64,000 bases of DNA from Kamptonema formosum PCC 6407 (GTDB lineage: Bacteria; Cyanobacteriota; Cyanobacteriia; Cyanobacteriales; Microcoleaceae), in contig NZ_KB235904.1 of NCBI RefSeq assembly GCF_000332155.1, forward strand, positions 168,648 through 232,647. Reading direction: 5' to 3'. The notes under the pieces are model-generated. The model worked only from the letters and a program-made list of their open reading frames with translations. It was not told the DNA's origin and searched no databases. The first letter of the stretch is position 1. Every line of letters begins with the position of its first letter. The position numbers were made by a program, and so were the translations under genes. Below, one piece after another: positions 54,266-63,493 of this stretch.

Positions 54266-56908
54266 ATGAGCAGTGTAAGTTATTTAGGCCCCAAAGAAAT
54301 TGCAGTCAATCAGGGAAGCGTCCTTGTTGGCACTTTTGACCCTAGTTTAGTATCAGCCATTTCTCTAGTAGCCGAAGATAAATATCCGCTTCCCATTACG
54401 ATCAACGGAACGTTAGGCATCTGGTATTCTAGTTTAGAAAAAGGACTCAATCAAATAGGGATTCGCAGCCTCCGCCTCAAAGGAACTAACAAAGCTGGTC
54501 AAGTTATTAGCGAACAGGTAATTAAAATTTTAGTTGCCAATGCTACATCAAATGAGCCAATTATCAACGCGATTCCTCTGAGAGAAACCTTCTTTAAAAT
54601 CAAGCCAGCAGACAGTATTAGCTTGACTCAGCAACAAAAAGCTCCAGTTCTAGCAGGTCAAACTTATCAAGTAAAAAGTTATGAGTTTACTAATGGTCAT
54701 CTAAAAGTAGAACTGAACAATCCAATTTCTCCTGTAGGGAAAATTGGCTACTTCTACGAACTGCACCTAGTCCTGACTAAAGGTTCGCAAATTCTCACCT
54801 TTAACCAATCTAGCTTGCCAACCCCTCCTCCAGGAACGCAGTTATTGTGGATAACTAAAGCTACAAAAATCAAACTTTATCCCGAAGATTCTTCCAGTCT
54901 AGGGCAAAGTCAACAAGTAGAAATCGGTCAAGGTGAAACTTACACAATTCTTGGCTACGCCTGTATTGAAGATCATTTTCGAGTCACCTTATCTCAAGCT
55001 ATACCAGGTTTTGGCAATTCTGGATACCTCTACTGGCCGCACGTTCAAATTTTACAAGAAGGCAAATCAGTAGTCTTCAATCAAAATGCAACAACCTTAA
55101 CAGTTCTCAACACCACTCCTTTCAAAAAGCAACCTATAGATTCTTCTAAACTCAAACCAGAAGACAAAACTACTCTGCCAGCGGGCATGATTTATGGAGT
55201 TTCTAGCTACAGCCTTGGAGACGGACATATCAAGGTTTCCCTGACAGAAAATCTGCCGAATTTTGGCAACACTGGTTATGTCTATGGTGACTTTGTGCAG
55301 CTAAGTCGTGGAGGGACAATCTTCAATCCTGCTCCTAATTTAACTTATACTGGGCCAAGAGAAGTTTTGGTCAACCAGCAAACTCAATTAACGGGTACTT
55401 TTGATCGCCGGGAATCAGTTAGGGTGACTGTGGTAGCAGAGGATAAATATCCCCTCAATGTCGCGATCAATAGCAATGCTGGCACTTGGCAAGTCTATTT
55501 ACCCAAAGGATTTAGTACCCCTGGTTCTCGCTGGCTAAGAGTGAAAGCTACTAACAGTAAAGGTAACATTACTGGCAGTCAGATCGTTTACATTACCGTC
55601 ACTTCCGATCCCTTAACTGTAGGGCAATCTTTAAAACTGCAAATCCTCAAAGATACATTATTTAAAGTAGCGCCGATTGATTCTTCTTTGCTCGATAGAC
55701 AGCAAAAAATTCTTGTCAAAGCTGGTCAGACTTTTACTGTTAGTAAATATGGATTAGTTGACGGCCACCTGAAGGTATTGCTCGATTCTACAATCGCACC
55801 TATTGGAAATTTTGGCTACTTTTACGAGCCAGCCGTTCAGCTTAGTAAAGGCTCAAAAACCTTGAAGTTCGACATTGCCGATATCCCCGACACCCACCTG
55901 ACTGCTCAGATGTTGGTAACGCGAACAACTCAGATTAAAGCTAGTACTCAAGATTCATCCAATCTAGCAGCTAATCAAAGTGCTGAATTAATTTTAGGTA
56001 GCACTTATCCCATTACTGGTTATGCCTGTGTTTCCGGTCACTTTCGCGTCACTTTAGCTGAATCAATTCCGGGTTTTGGGAATGTTGGATATATCTATTG
56101 GCAACACATTCAAATTAAGCGAGATGGAAAGGTTATAACTTTTGATATCGACGCAATCACGATGACAATGATGCAAACTACTGTGTTCAAAAAAAGACCA
56201 GTAGATGCTGTAAATTTAAGTAATTCAGAGAAAGTAACGCTGCCTTTAGGTCGAGTTTACGGAGTAGAAAGTTACGGGATCGATGGCAATCATTTAAAAG
56301 TTTCCCTCACCGAAGAATTGCCGAACTTTGGGAATACAGGTTATATATTTCCCAGTTATGTTGTGTTTAAGCGGGGAGATAAAACTTTCAATCCGATTCC
56401 AAATTATGTGGAATTGAATGTAGCTTATTTTTCGCAGCGCGATAATCCCCGTTTTTACTGGTCTACTTGCAATGTCACATCGATCGCAATGGTGCTTTAT
56501 TATTATGGGGCGCGGTCTAAGGGGGGCGGCGATTTCGTAGATGAGTTGTTGCAGTGGTGTTTCAACTACGCGGGACAAGGTTCTCAGACAGATCATAGCG
56601 TACTATCGGCAATGATCCGGGCCTACGGATTCAAGACAAGTTTTAGCACGACTCGCGGTTGGTCGGAGCTTAAGTCAGAATTAATTAATCGGCGGCCAGT
56701 GGTATTAGCGGGTAGTTTTACCGCTACGGGACATATTTTGACCGTCATCGGCTACACTTCGACTGGTTATATCGTCCAAGACCCTTGGGGTAATGCTCTA
56801 ACGGGTTACAGCAATACCGAGGGCCGAAAATTGCTCTATCCCTACAGCTATCTGGATCAAGTGGCTGGGCCTGATGGTAATATCTGGGCGCATTTTATTA
56901 GTCCGTAA
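54266..56908 (+). CDS. Repetitive Ig/SH3-like protein with C39-type cysteine peptidase domain
   Basis: A protein of about 880 residues from ATG 54266. Two long repeats of about 355 residues (DNA 54281-55335 and 55336-56400) each start with an Ig-like unit (YxGPxExxVNQxxxLxGTF) and continue with three SH3-like units of about 80 residues. Those units share VPxDSSxLxxxQK and GNxGYxY patterns. Residues about 715-880 form a papain-like C39_2 peptidase: the Cys lies near 737 in WSTCNVTSIAMVLYYYG, His in ATGHILTVIGY, and Asp in IVQDPWGN. No signal peptide is seen. It might process or bind cell-wall or surface partners; the substrate is unknown. Confidence 0.85.
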   Translation: MSSVSYLGPKEIAVNQGSVLVGTFDPSLVSAISLVAEDKYPLPITINGTLGIWYSSLEKGLNQIGIRSLRLKGTNKAGQVISEQVIKILVANATSNEPIINAIPLRETFFKIKPADSISLTQQQKAPVLAGQTYQVKSYEFTNGHLKVELNNPISPVGKIGYFYELHLVLTKGSQILTFNQSSLPTPPPGTQLLWITKATKIKLYPEDSSSLGQSQQVEIGQGETYTILGYACIEDHFRVTLSQAIPGFGNSGYLYWPHVQILQEGKSVVFNQNATTLTVLNTTPFKKQPIDSSKLKPEDKTTLPAGMIYGVSSYSLGDGHIKVSLTENLPNFGNTGYVYGDFVQLSRGGTIFNPAPNLTYTGPREVLVNQQTQLTGTFDRRESVRVTVVAEDKYPLNVAINSNAGTWQVYLPKGFSTPGSRWLRVKATNSKGNITGSQIVYITVTSDPLTVGQSLKLQILKDTLFKVAPIDSSLLDRQQKILVKAGQTFTVSKYGLVDGHLKVLLDSTIAPIGNFGYFYEPAVQLSKGSKTLKFDIADIPDTHLTAQMLVTRTTQIKASTQDSSNLAANQSAELILGSTYPITGYACVSGHFRVTLAESIPGFGNVGYIYWQHIQIKRDGKVITFDIDAITMTMMQTTVFKKRPVDAVNLSNSEKVTLPLGRVYGVESYGIDGNHLKVSLTEELPNFGNTGYIFPSYVVFKRGDKTFNPIPNYVELNVAYFSQRDNPRFYWSTCNVTSIAMVLYYYGARSKGGGDFVDELLQWCFNYAGQGSQTDHSVLSAMIRAYGFKTSFSTTRGWSELKSELINRRPVVLAGSFTATGHILTVIGYTSTGYIVQDPWGNALTGYSNTEGRKLLYPYSYLDQVAGPDGNIWAHFISP

Positions 56909-57234
56909 AGTTTTATTACAAAAATCGGCATTTCGCGTAAAACCGAGGAGGTTCTGGAGATATAGATATAGTGAAGGTCAAATCCTGAAGGCCTCCAATA
57001 AGTAGATGTTGACAGTACAAACCTGCCTGAAAAGGCGGGTTTTTTATTGTTTAGACTGAGCTGATAATTTTTCTAAACCTTCCTTCACTTCGAGTCCTAT
57101 ACAAGCTACATTTAATAGGTTTTTGTGAGAATTGATATTCTTTAGTATGGTCTACATTCTAATATCTGTAGTGTGCTAAACTGGTACAGCATATAACAAA
57201 ATGCTGAGCGCTTATCGAATTTAGAGGCTGGATT
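56909..57234. ncRNA. Spacer with a possible small transcript ending in a terminator
   Basis: Positions 57019-57046 form a hairpin, AAACCTGCC-TGAAAA-GGCGGGTTTTTT, a good rho-independent terminator. Upstream, 56940-57018 contains GAGGAGGTTCTGGAG and GGCCTCC, which can pair with it, and no ORF. It may be a short untranslated RNA or only the 3' end of the peptidase mRNA. Confidence 0.4.
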
Positions 57235-57690
57235 GTGACCATTAACTACCGAGTTGCAGAAATTACTGATATTACTATCCTTTTAGAACTTGTTAAAGAA
57301 TTTCATGAAAAAGAAAAATTAGCATTCGATGAAAAACTAGATGGCAATGCCTTAGCAATTTTTTTGGCTAATGCCTCTTGGGGACAAGTGTGGCTAATTC
57401 AGCAAGAAGATGAGGCGATTGGCTATATGATTTTGACGCTAGGTTACAGTTTGGAATACCGAGGAAGGGATGCCTTTATTGACGAGTTGTACCTTCGCCC
57501 CAATCATCGCGGACAAGGTATTGGAACTCAGATGTTAGCATTTGTAGAGGAAACGTGCCGAGTTTTGGGAGTCCAAGCACTTCATCTAGAAGTAGACTTT
57601 GAAAATCCCGATGCACAGCGTCTTTATCACAGAGTCGGTTATCAACGTCATCACCGTTTTCTGATGACTAAAATTTTGCCAGTCCCTTGA
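57235..57690 (+). CDS. GNAT family N-acetyltransferase
   Basis: A 151-residue acetyltransferase. The acetyl-CoA loop is LRPNHRGQGIGTQMLAFVEE and the C-terminal LHLEVDFENPDAQRLYHRVGYQR is typical. GTG 57235 is the start. Acceptor unknown; family members acetylate amines of metabolites, antibiotics or proteins. Confidence 0.88.
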   Translation: MTINYRVAEITDITILLELVKEFHEKEKLAFDEKLDGNALAIFLANASWGQVWLIQQEDEAIGYMILTLGYSLEYRGRDAFIDELYLRPNHRGQGIGTQMLAFVEETCRVLGVQALHLEVDFENPDAQRLYHRVGYQRHHRFLMTKILPVP

Positions 57691-57739
57691 TTATAATTCG
57701 TTATAGAGTAGTTTAGAATTGACTTTTGATTTTCGAGCC

Positions 57740-60700
57740 TTACTTAAAATCCAAATCTGTTACACCATCCCATCCTTCAGGAACTCCATATTGTTGATAT
57801 TTTTGACAGCGTTTTACATAAAGCATAGCTGCTTTATCTTGAGGATTAATTTGTAAAACCTCTTGAAATATTCCCTGCGCTTCTTCAAACTGCTGCTGAT
57901 AGTAAAGAAATACTGCTACTTCAAAACGTGCCTGAGTTTGTGTTTTTAATTGTTTAATATTTGCCGGATCTCCATCATAAACTTCAAACACTGCCACCGC
58001 CGATTTTTTGCCTTTGACCATTACCCGATCCAAAAATCGAAAGCATTGTTCTTGAGAATAGTCAAGACAACAAAGAGTGTTATGGCTGATTAAAATTCCC
58101 GCTCCATAGAGCTTAGTTAAACCTTCCAAACGAGAAGCCAAATTTACAGCATCAGCAATTACTGTCGTTTCCATACGTTCCGACTCGCCAATGGTTCCCA
58201 GCATTAAATTACCTGTATGTAAACCAATACCTATAGCAATAGGAAGCGCATTCTCTTGTTGCCTTTGTTTATTATAAATTGCTACTTGTTTTTGCATCGC
58301 GATCGCAGCTTGCACTGCATCATTAGCTGACTCAGGAAATAAAGCCATAATCGCATCGCCAATATATTTATCAATAAAGCCCTTATGCTGGCGAATAACT
58401 GGACTGACTTGACTGAGATAGGAGTTAATAAAATTAAATGTTTCTTGAGGTGTCATCGATTCTGACAAGGTAGTAAATGAGCGGATATCAGAAAACATTA
58501 CTGTCATTTCTTGCTGGACTTGATCCCCAATTTGGACATCAATAATGCTTTCTTTCTCTAAAAACTTTAGAAAATTACGCGGCACAAATCGACTATAAGC
58601 TAAAGTTAGTTTGGCAAGAGAGATATGGGTTTTAATCCTAGCCAGCATTTCTTGTTTTTGAATCGGTTTAGAAAGATAATCATTGGCTCCTGATTCAAAT
58701 CCCTCTACGATATCTGCCACTTGATTTTTAGCCGTGAGCATGACAATGGGTAATTCATAAGTCGGAAAGCGAGCACGGATTTTTTGACACACCTCATAAC
58801 CCGTCATTTGCGGCATCATCAAATCGAGTAAAATCAAGTCGGGGATAAAACCATTTTCCATTGCTGTTAAAGCTTCTTGCCCGTTACTAGCTTCGGTAAT
58901 AGCGTAATTATAAAGCGATAGATTATTGATTAGTACCTGACGATTAATCGGTTCATCATCTACAATCAAAACTTTAAACTGTTTCTCATTATTGATTTTT
59001 GGATCTAAGTTTTTACTGGTTATTGATGTCAGCAACTCTAAATCGGGATTGTATTTGCTAGCATTTATTTGGGGTGTAGATTCAGCTTTAACAGTAGATG
59101 CTGGTAGAGTAAAGGTAAATTGGGAACCCACTCCAAGTTGAGATTTAACATTGATTTTACCTCCATGCAATTCTACCAGTTGTTTAGTCACAGCTAACCC
59201 TAGTCCTGTACCACCATATTCTCTAGCCGTAGAGCCTTCTGCTTGTTCAAAGGATTCAAATATTCTGTCAAATTTATCGGCAGGAATACCAATTCCTGTA
59301 TCAGATACAGTAATAGCTAATTGGTAATTAGCAGTGGATAATTGGGAATCGGTAATTGGTAATTGTTCAGAGCCTATTACCACTTCTGCTGACACCGTAA
59401 CAGTACCAATAGGGGTAAATTTAATAGCATTGCCTACCAGGTTATGCAGTATTTGTTGCAGTCGATCTTCGTCGGCTGCTGCGGGGGGGAAATCAGCAGC
59501 AATAGCATTGATTAATTGTAAATCTTTTTGAGCAGCTAGGGGCTGGCTAAGGGTCAAAACTACATTGGTAACTGCCCGCAAATCTAAAGGTTTGAGCCGT
59601 AGTTCTAAGTTATTATGTCTGAGTTTTGAGAAATCGAGAATATCGTTAACTAGGTTAGCTAGACGGCGACCACTAGAGGCAATTAAAGTGAGGTTAGCTT
59701 GTGTACTTTGGGGAAGTTCTCCAGTAGCACCATCAATTAGAGATTCAGCAATACCAATGATACCATTAAGAGGTGTACGAAGTTCATGAGAGGTGTTAGC
59801 AAGAAATTCATTTTTGAGCTTGTCGAGGTCTTTTAAGTCTTCGTTTTGTTTCTCTAAGGCAGCAAAGGATTCTTTAAGTTGCCTTGCCATGCTATTAAAT
59901 GAATTTGCTAGTTTTTCGATTTCGATAATATTGGTAGGTTCAATGTTCTGTTCTAACTTACCTGCGGCAATTTCTGCGGATGCTTGAGAAACTTTTAGAA
60001 TCGGGCGCGTAATCCATCGAGCCGTAAGAATACCGACAATAATTGCCACTATCAAAGTAGCAATACATAGCAGGAGACTGGTACGAGTATTAGCATCAAT
60101 CTCTGCGGTGAAGTCTGATTCTGGTACAACCACGATAACTAGCCAATTTAAAACGCCTAATTCATCTTGAAAGGGGGAAACTTGTAAAAACTGTTTCTCA
60201 CCATTGAAGAGAAATTCCATCTGTTGGGGTCGATCGATTTTATTTAAATCCCCAAATTGTCTTAATAAATATTGAGTGGTTTTTTGTGTTAAAGTATCGC
60301 CGACTTTCTCAGCATTAAGTCGTTCAACTTTACCATCATTAGAGAGAATAAAAGGTTCTTTGATACTAGAACTTGCTACTAAAATACCGTTGCGTTCGAT
60401 CACAAAAGTCTTCCCCGATTTACCAATAGTAAAACCGTGAAGAAAGTCGCTAATTTGTGCTAGTGAAAGATCGGTAAGAAAAATCCCTTCAAGCGCTCCT
60501 GTACTATCATAAAATGGTGATACTGCTGAAAGATCCAGCCTTTTACCTAATGCCGATGGTTCAATCGTACTCCAAGTTTGTCTGCCCACACTAACAGCAG
60601 TTTTATACCAGTCGCGAGTCCGAGCATCATAATTGGGTCTTTCTCGAATTAGATTGAGGCGTTCGCCTTGATTATTGACCGCATATCTGCGAATAGCATT

Positions 60701-61108
60701 ACCTGTGATTTCATTGGCTACAACTGTATATTTTTCCGCTTTATTAGCTCCTACAAATTCTCCTTTTGCATTGGCAAAAGCCATCGTTCCAATATTTGTA
60801 TCCAGAAATTGGCTTTGTAGCCAGAAATAACGCTCCATTTGGTCAAAATTACTAGGATCTAGTAATTGTTGGCGAATGGTGTTGATATGAATTTGCTGAA
60901 TTAAATGAGGTTTTGCCAAGTAATTTCTTAGGTGAACTTGGACGCGGGCAACTACTTCACGTCGTAGCTGACTGGCAACATTGTTGACAGCTTTCTGTCC
61001 GTTGCGGAAGGAAAGATAGCCCACGAGTCCAACAGCGGCAACTATTTGCAGGACGAAGGGTACGACTAGCGCCGTGCGGAGACGGAATTTGCGGGTGGGG
61101 TGGCTCAT
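57740..61108 (-). CDS. Hybrid sensor histidine kinase with receiver and adenylate/guanylate cyclase domains
   Basis: A 1,122-residue membrane signalling protein. It has an N-terminal helix (about 14-34), a periplasmic dCache sensor (about 40-330), a second helix (about 345-367), HAMP, a HisKA with NEFLANTSHELRTPLNGIIG, a HATPase with DEDRLQQILHNLVGNAIKFT and GGTGLGLAVTK, and a REC domain (KVLIVDDEPINRQVL, LDLMMPQMTG). A class III nucleotidyl cyclase follows (FSDIRSFTTLSE and FIDKYIGDAIMALF carry two metal Asp), then a short TPR-like tail. It probably couples an outside signal to phosphotransfer and cAMP or cGMP. About 18 residues in the HATPase are repeat-derived (59316-59372). Confidence 0.93.
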   Translation of the reverse strand: MSHPTRKFRLRTALVVPFVLQIVAAVGLVGYLSFRNGQKAVNNVASQLRREVVARVQVHLRNYLAKPHLIQQIHINTIRQQLLDPSNFDQMERYFWLQSQFLDTNIGTMAFANAKGEFVGANKAEKYTVVANEITGNAIRRYAVNNQGERLNLIRERPNYDARTRDWYKTAVSVGRQTWSTIEPSALGKRLDLSAVSPFYDSTGALEGIFLTDLSLAQISDFLHGFTIGKSGKTFVIERNGILVASSSIKEPFILSNDGKVERLNAEKVGDTLTQKTTQYLLRQFGDLNKIDRPQQMEFLFNGEKQFLQVSPFQDELGVLNWLVIVVVPESDFTAEIDANTRTSLLLCIATLIVAIIVGILTARWITRPILKVSQASAEIAAGKLEQNIEPTNIIEIEKLANSFNSMARQLKESFAALEKQNEDLKDLDKLKNEFLANTSHELRTPLNGIIGIAESLIDGATGELPQSTQANLTLIASSGRRLANLVNDILDFSKLRHNNLELRLKPLDLRAVTNVVLTLSQPLAAQKDLQLINAIAADFPPAAADEDRLQQILHNLVGNAIKFTPIGTVTVSAEVVIGSEQLPITDSQLSTANYQLAITVSDTGIGIPADKFDRIFESFEQAEGSTAREYGGTGLGLAVTKQLVELHGGKINVKSQLGVGSQFTFTLPASTVKAESTPQINASKYNPDLELLTSITSKNLDPKINNEKQFKVLIVDDEPINRQVLINNLSLYNYAITEASNGQEALTAMENGFIPDLILLDLMMPQMTGYEVCQKIRARFPTYELPIVMLTAKNQVADIVEGFESGANDYLSKPIQKQEMLARIKTHISLAKLTLAYSRFVPRNFLKFLEKESIIDVQIGDQVQQEMTVMFSDIRSFTTLSESMTPQETFNFINSYLSQVSPVIRQHKGFIDKYIGDAIMALFPESANDAVQAAIAMQKQVAIYNKQRQQENALPIAIGIGLHTGNLMLGTIGESERMETTVIADAVNLASRLEGLTKLYGAGILISHNTLCCLDYSQEQCFRFLDRVMVKGKKSAVAVFEVYDGDPANIKQLKTQTQARFEVAVFLYYQQQFEEAQGIFQEVLQINPQDKAAMLYVKRCQKYQQYGVPEGWDGVTDLDFK
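59316..59372. repeat. TAATTGGTAAT repeat inserted in frame within the sensor kinase gene
   Basis: GCTAATTGGTAATTAGCAGT, GATAATTGGGAATCGGTAA and TTGGTAATTG follow one another. The unit equals the intergenic array at 23075. In the kinase it encodes SEQLPITDSQLSTANYQL, just before AITVSDTGIGIP, in a loop of the ATPase domain. Confidence 0.75.
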
Positions 61109-61603
61109 AGGGGCGCAAGGAAGATGATACTGGAGCTTATGATGCAGTATAACTCTATTGATTTAGGGACTGCCGCAATTTATAAATTCTTTAGTCGTAC
61201 TAGATAAATTATTCTGATTGTTTAGCGAGCAACAATTGGTGTAAAGTTCTTAAATATAGATGTGACATTCTATAGTCGGTTTGAATTGAATATTTAGTGC
61301 TAAGTAGCTGGACAAAAATAAAGAATGTCTTTGCGAACCTAGCGAAGCAATCTCAAAGCGCTAGTGAATAGCTTCTGTTTGCTTCGTTCTTCAGATTAGT
61401 TTGCTTCACTAGGTTCGCAACTGCGCTGCGCTTGACGTGCTGCGCTTGACTTGCAATGACATGGCTACGTTTCTTTATGTCCGACTACTTAGTAAATTAG
61501 CAATTAGCAATTAGCAATTAGCAATTCTGTACTTATTCAAGTCAAACCCGCTATCTCTCACTGCTATAAATTGTCTAGACTCACTACTTTTTAGTTGTAG
61601 AAG
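61109..61603. repeat. Spacer with GTCATTGCGA-type element and TAGCAATTAG array
   Basis: In this 495-base divergent spacer, 61326-61460 is an expanded copy of the element with GCGAACCTAGCGAAGCAATC and CGCTGCGCTTGAC repeats in its right arm. Positions 61496-61525 hold TAGCAATTAG units. No gene or clear NtcA/CmpR-type site could be assigned. The bicA promoter should be between 61525 and 61600. Confidence 0.7.
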
Positions 61604-63253
61604 ATGCAAATTACCAATAAGATTCATTTCCGAAATCTTCAAGGTGATATCTTTGGTGGTGTCACTGCTGCCATTGTTTCTTTACCCTTAGCTCTCGCCT
61701 TCGGGGTTGCTTCTGGTGTTGGCCCTGTGGCGGGTCTTTATGGTGCGGTTTGTGTTGGTTTCTTTGCTGCACTTTTTGGTGGGACACCTACCCTAATTTC
61801 TGAACCCACTGGCCCAATGACAGTGGTGATGACTGCGATTGTTAGTTCTCTAATTGCTGCTAGCGATCCAAAAACGGGCTTGGCAATGGCTTTTACCAGC
61901 GTAATGTTAGCGGGAATTTTCCAAATTATTTTTGGAGTTTTTCGCTTAGGTAAATATATTACGTTGATGCCCTACAGCGTAATTTCTGGCTTTATGTCAG
62001 GGATTGGGGTAATTTTAATTATCCTACAAATTGCCCCATTCTTGGGACAAGCTACCCCCAAAGGTGGCGTGTTGGGAATATTACAAAATTTCCCTCAATT
62101 GTTCGCTAATATCAATCCCATTGAGACACTTTTAGGGCTGATGACGATAGCAATTATCTTCTTAATGCCCAAACAAATCAAACGCTACGTCCCACCACAA
62201 TTAGTAGCTCTAATTGTGGGGACGGTTGTCTCATTGACGGTATTTGGAGATGCAGATATTCGCCGGATTGGGGAAATTCCCGTCGGATTACCAACTTTGC
62301 AACTGCCAACTTTTACACCAACACAGACCACTACTATTTTTGTAGATGGTTTGATGTTAGGAATGTTGGGCTGTATTGATACACTGTTAACGGCAGTAAT
62401 TGCTGACAGTTTGACTCGTACAGAGCACAATTCTAATAAGGAGTTAATTGGTCAAGGAATTGCCAATCTGGTTTCAGGAATCTGTGGCGGTTTACCCGGT
62501 GCAGGGGCGACAATGGGCACGGTAGTAAATATTCAGACTGGTGCAAAAACAGCCTTATCTGGGATAACTCGTGCTTTGGTGCTATTAGTTGTAGTTTTGG
62601 GTGCGGCTAGACTCACTGAACCAATTCCGATGGCAGTTTTAGCAGGAATTGCCTTAAAGGTGGGGATTGACATTTTAGATTGGAGCTTTTTGAAGCGTTC
62701 GCATAAAGTTTCAGTCAAGGGTTCCATCATTATGTATGGAGTTTTGTTACTAACCGTATTTGTTGATTTGATTGTCGCTGTTGGGGTTGGAGTATTCATT
62801 GCCAATATCTTAACAATTGATAGTCTGAGCGAGTTGCGTTCTAAAGAAGTGAAGGTGATTAGCGATACCGATGATACTATTCTCATTACCTCTGAAGAAA
62901 AGCAGTTATTGGATCTAGCCAAGGGACGGGTACTGTTATTTTACCTGAGTGGCCCGATGATTTTTGGAGTCTCGAAAGCAATTTCCCGCGAACACAATGC
63001 CATCAACAATTGCGATGTTGTGGTTATGGATATTAGTGATGTACCAATGATGGGAGTAACGGCATCTTTGGCAATAGAAAATGCCATTAAAGATACCATA
63101 GACCAAGGTCGCAAAATCTTGATCGTAGGTGCAACTAGCAAAGTGAAGCAACGCCTAGACAATTTTGGTATTACTCAGATTGTTGGTGTGGATAACTTTC
63201 TGGAAAATCGTACAGAGGCTCTTCAGAAAGCGGTTTTGCTTGCTAATATCTAG
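61604..63253 (+). CDS. bicA: BicA-type SulP bicarbonate transporter with STAS domain
   Basis: A 549-residue protein that starts like Synechococcus BicA (MQITNKIHFRNLQGDIFGGV). FGGTPTLISEPTGPMTVVMT, SGFMSGIGVILIILQIAPFLG, and NSNKELIGQGIANLVSGICGG fit BicA closely. The C-terminal STAS domain has LSGPMIFGVSKAISREHNAI and VPMMGVTASLAIENAI. About twelve to fourteen helices import bicarbonate with Na+ as part of the CO2-concentrating mechanism. Other SulP members carry sulfate, but the N-terminal match favours BicA. Confidence 0.93.
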   Translation: MQITNKIHFRNLQGDIFGGVTAAIVSLPLALAFGVASGVGPVAGLYGAVCVGFFAALFGGTPTLISEPTGPMTVVMTAIVSSLIAASDPKTGLAMAFTSVMLAGIFQIIFGVFRLGKYITLMPYSVISGFMSGIGVILIILQIAPFLGQATPKGGVLGILQNFPQLFANINPIETLLGLMTIAIIFLMPKQIKRYVPPQLVALIVGTVVSLTVFGDADIRRIGEIPVGLPTLQLPTFTPTQTTTIFVDGLMLGMLGCIDTLLTAVIADSLTRTEHNSNKELIGQGIANLVSGICGGLPGAGATMGTVVNIQTGAKTALSGITRALVLLVVVLGAARLTEPIPMAVLAGIALKVGIDILDWSFLKRSHKVSVKGSIIMYGVLLLTVFVDLIVAVGVGVFIANILTIDSLSELRSKEVKVISDTDDTILITSEEKQLLDLAKGRVLLFYLSGPMIFGVSKAISREHNAINNCDVVVMDISDVPMMGVTASLAIENAIKDTIDQGRKILIVGATSKVKQRLDNFGITQIVGVDNFLENRTEALQKAVLLANI

Positions 63254-63274
63254 CAGCGGAAAAGGCTGATAGAT

Positions 63275-63421
63275 AGTAATACCAAATCCGGGTTAGTCAT
63301 CCCTTTATTAGTAATAATCCGTCATTGTTCGCTGTGCTCCGCAATCGCAGAGACTAGGCGATTGCGGAGCACAGCGAACAATGACAATAAAGGGGGTAGT
63401 AAGCCTGGATTTGGTATTACT
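63275..63421. repeat. 147-base nested palindromic element
   Basis: Outer arms AGTAATACCAAATCC and GGATTTGGTATTACT enclose CCCTTTATT/AATAAAGGG. They also enclose an inner perfect 28-base stem, starting GTCATTGTTCGCTGTGCTCC at 63321-63348 and complemented at 63358-63385, with a nine-base loop. There is no ORF. It looks like a MITE-type element or terminator between convergent bicA and mazG; its inner stem belongs to the GTCATTGCGA family. Confidence 0.85.
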
Positions 63422-63493
63422 ATTAAATTTTTTGATTCATTTCAGGTCATAGTAAGGTAGTGAGATGAATAAGTTAGAATAGCTCTGCTACTA

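Noticed and set aside
56940-57000. GGTCAAATCC near 56976 considered as a tRNA T-loop
   Set aside because: No acceptor stem or anticodon arm can be formed around it.
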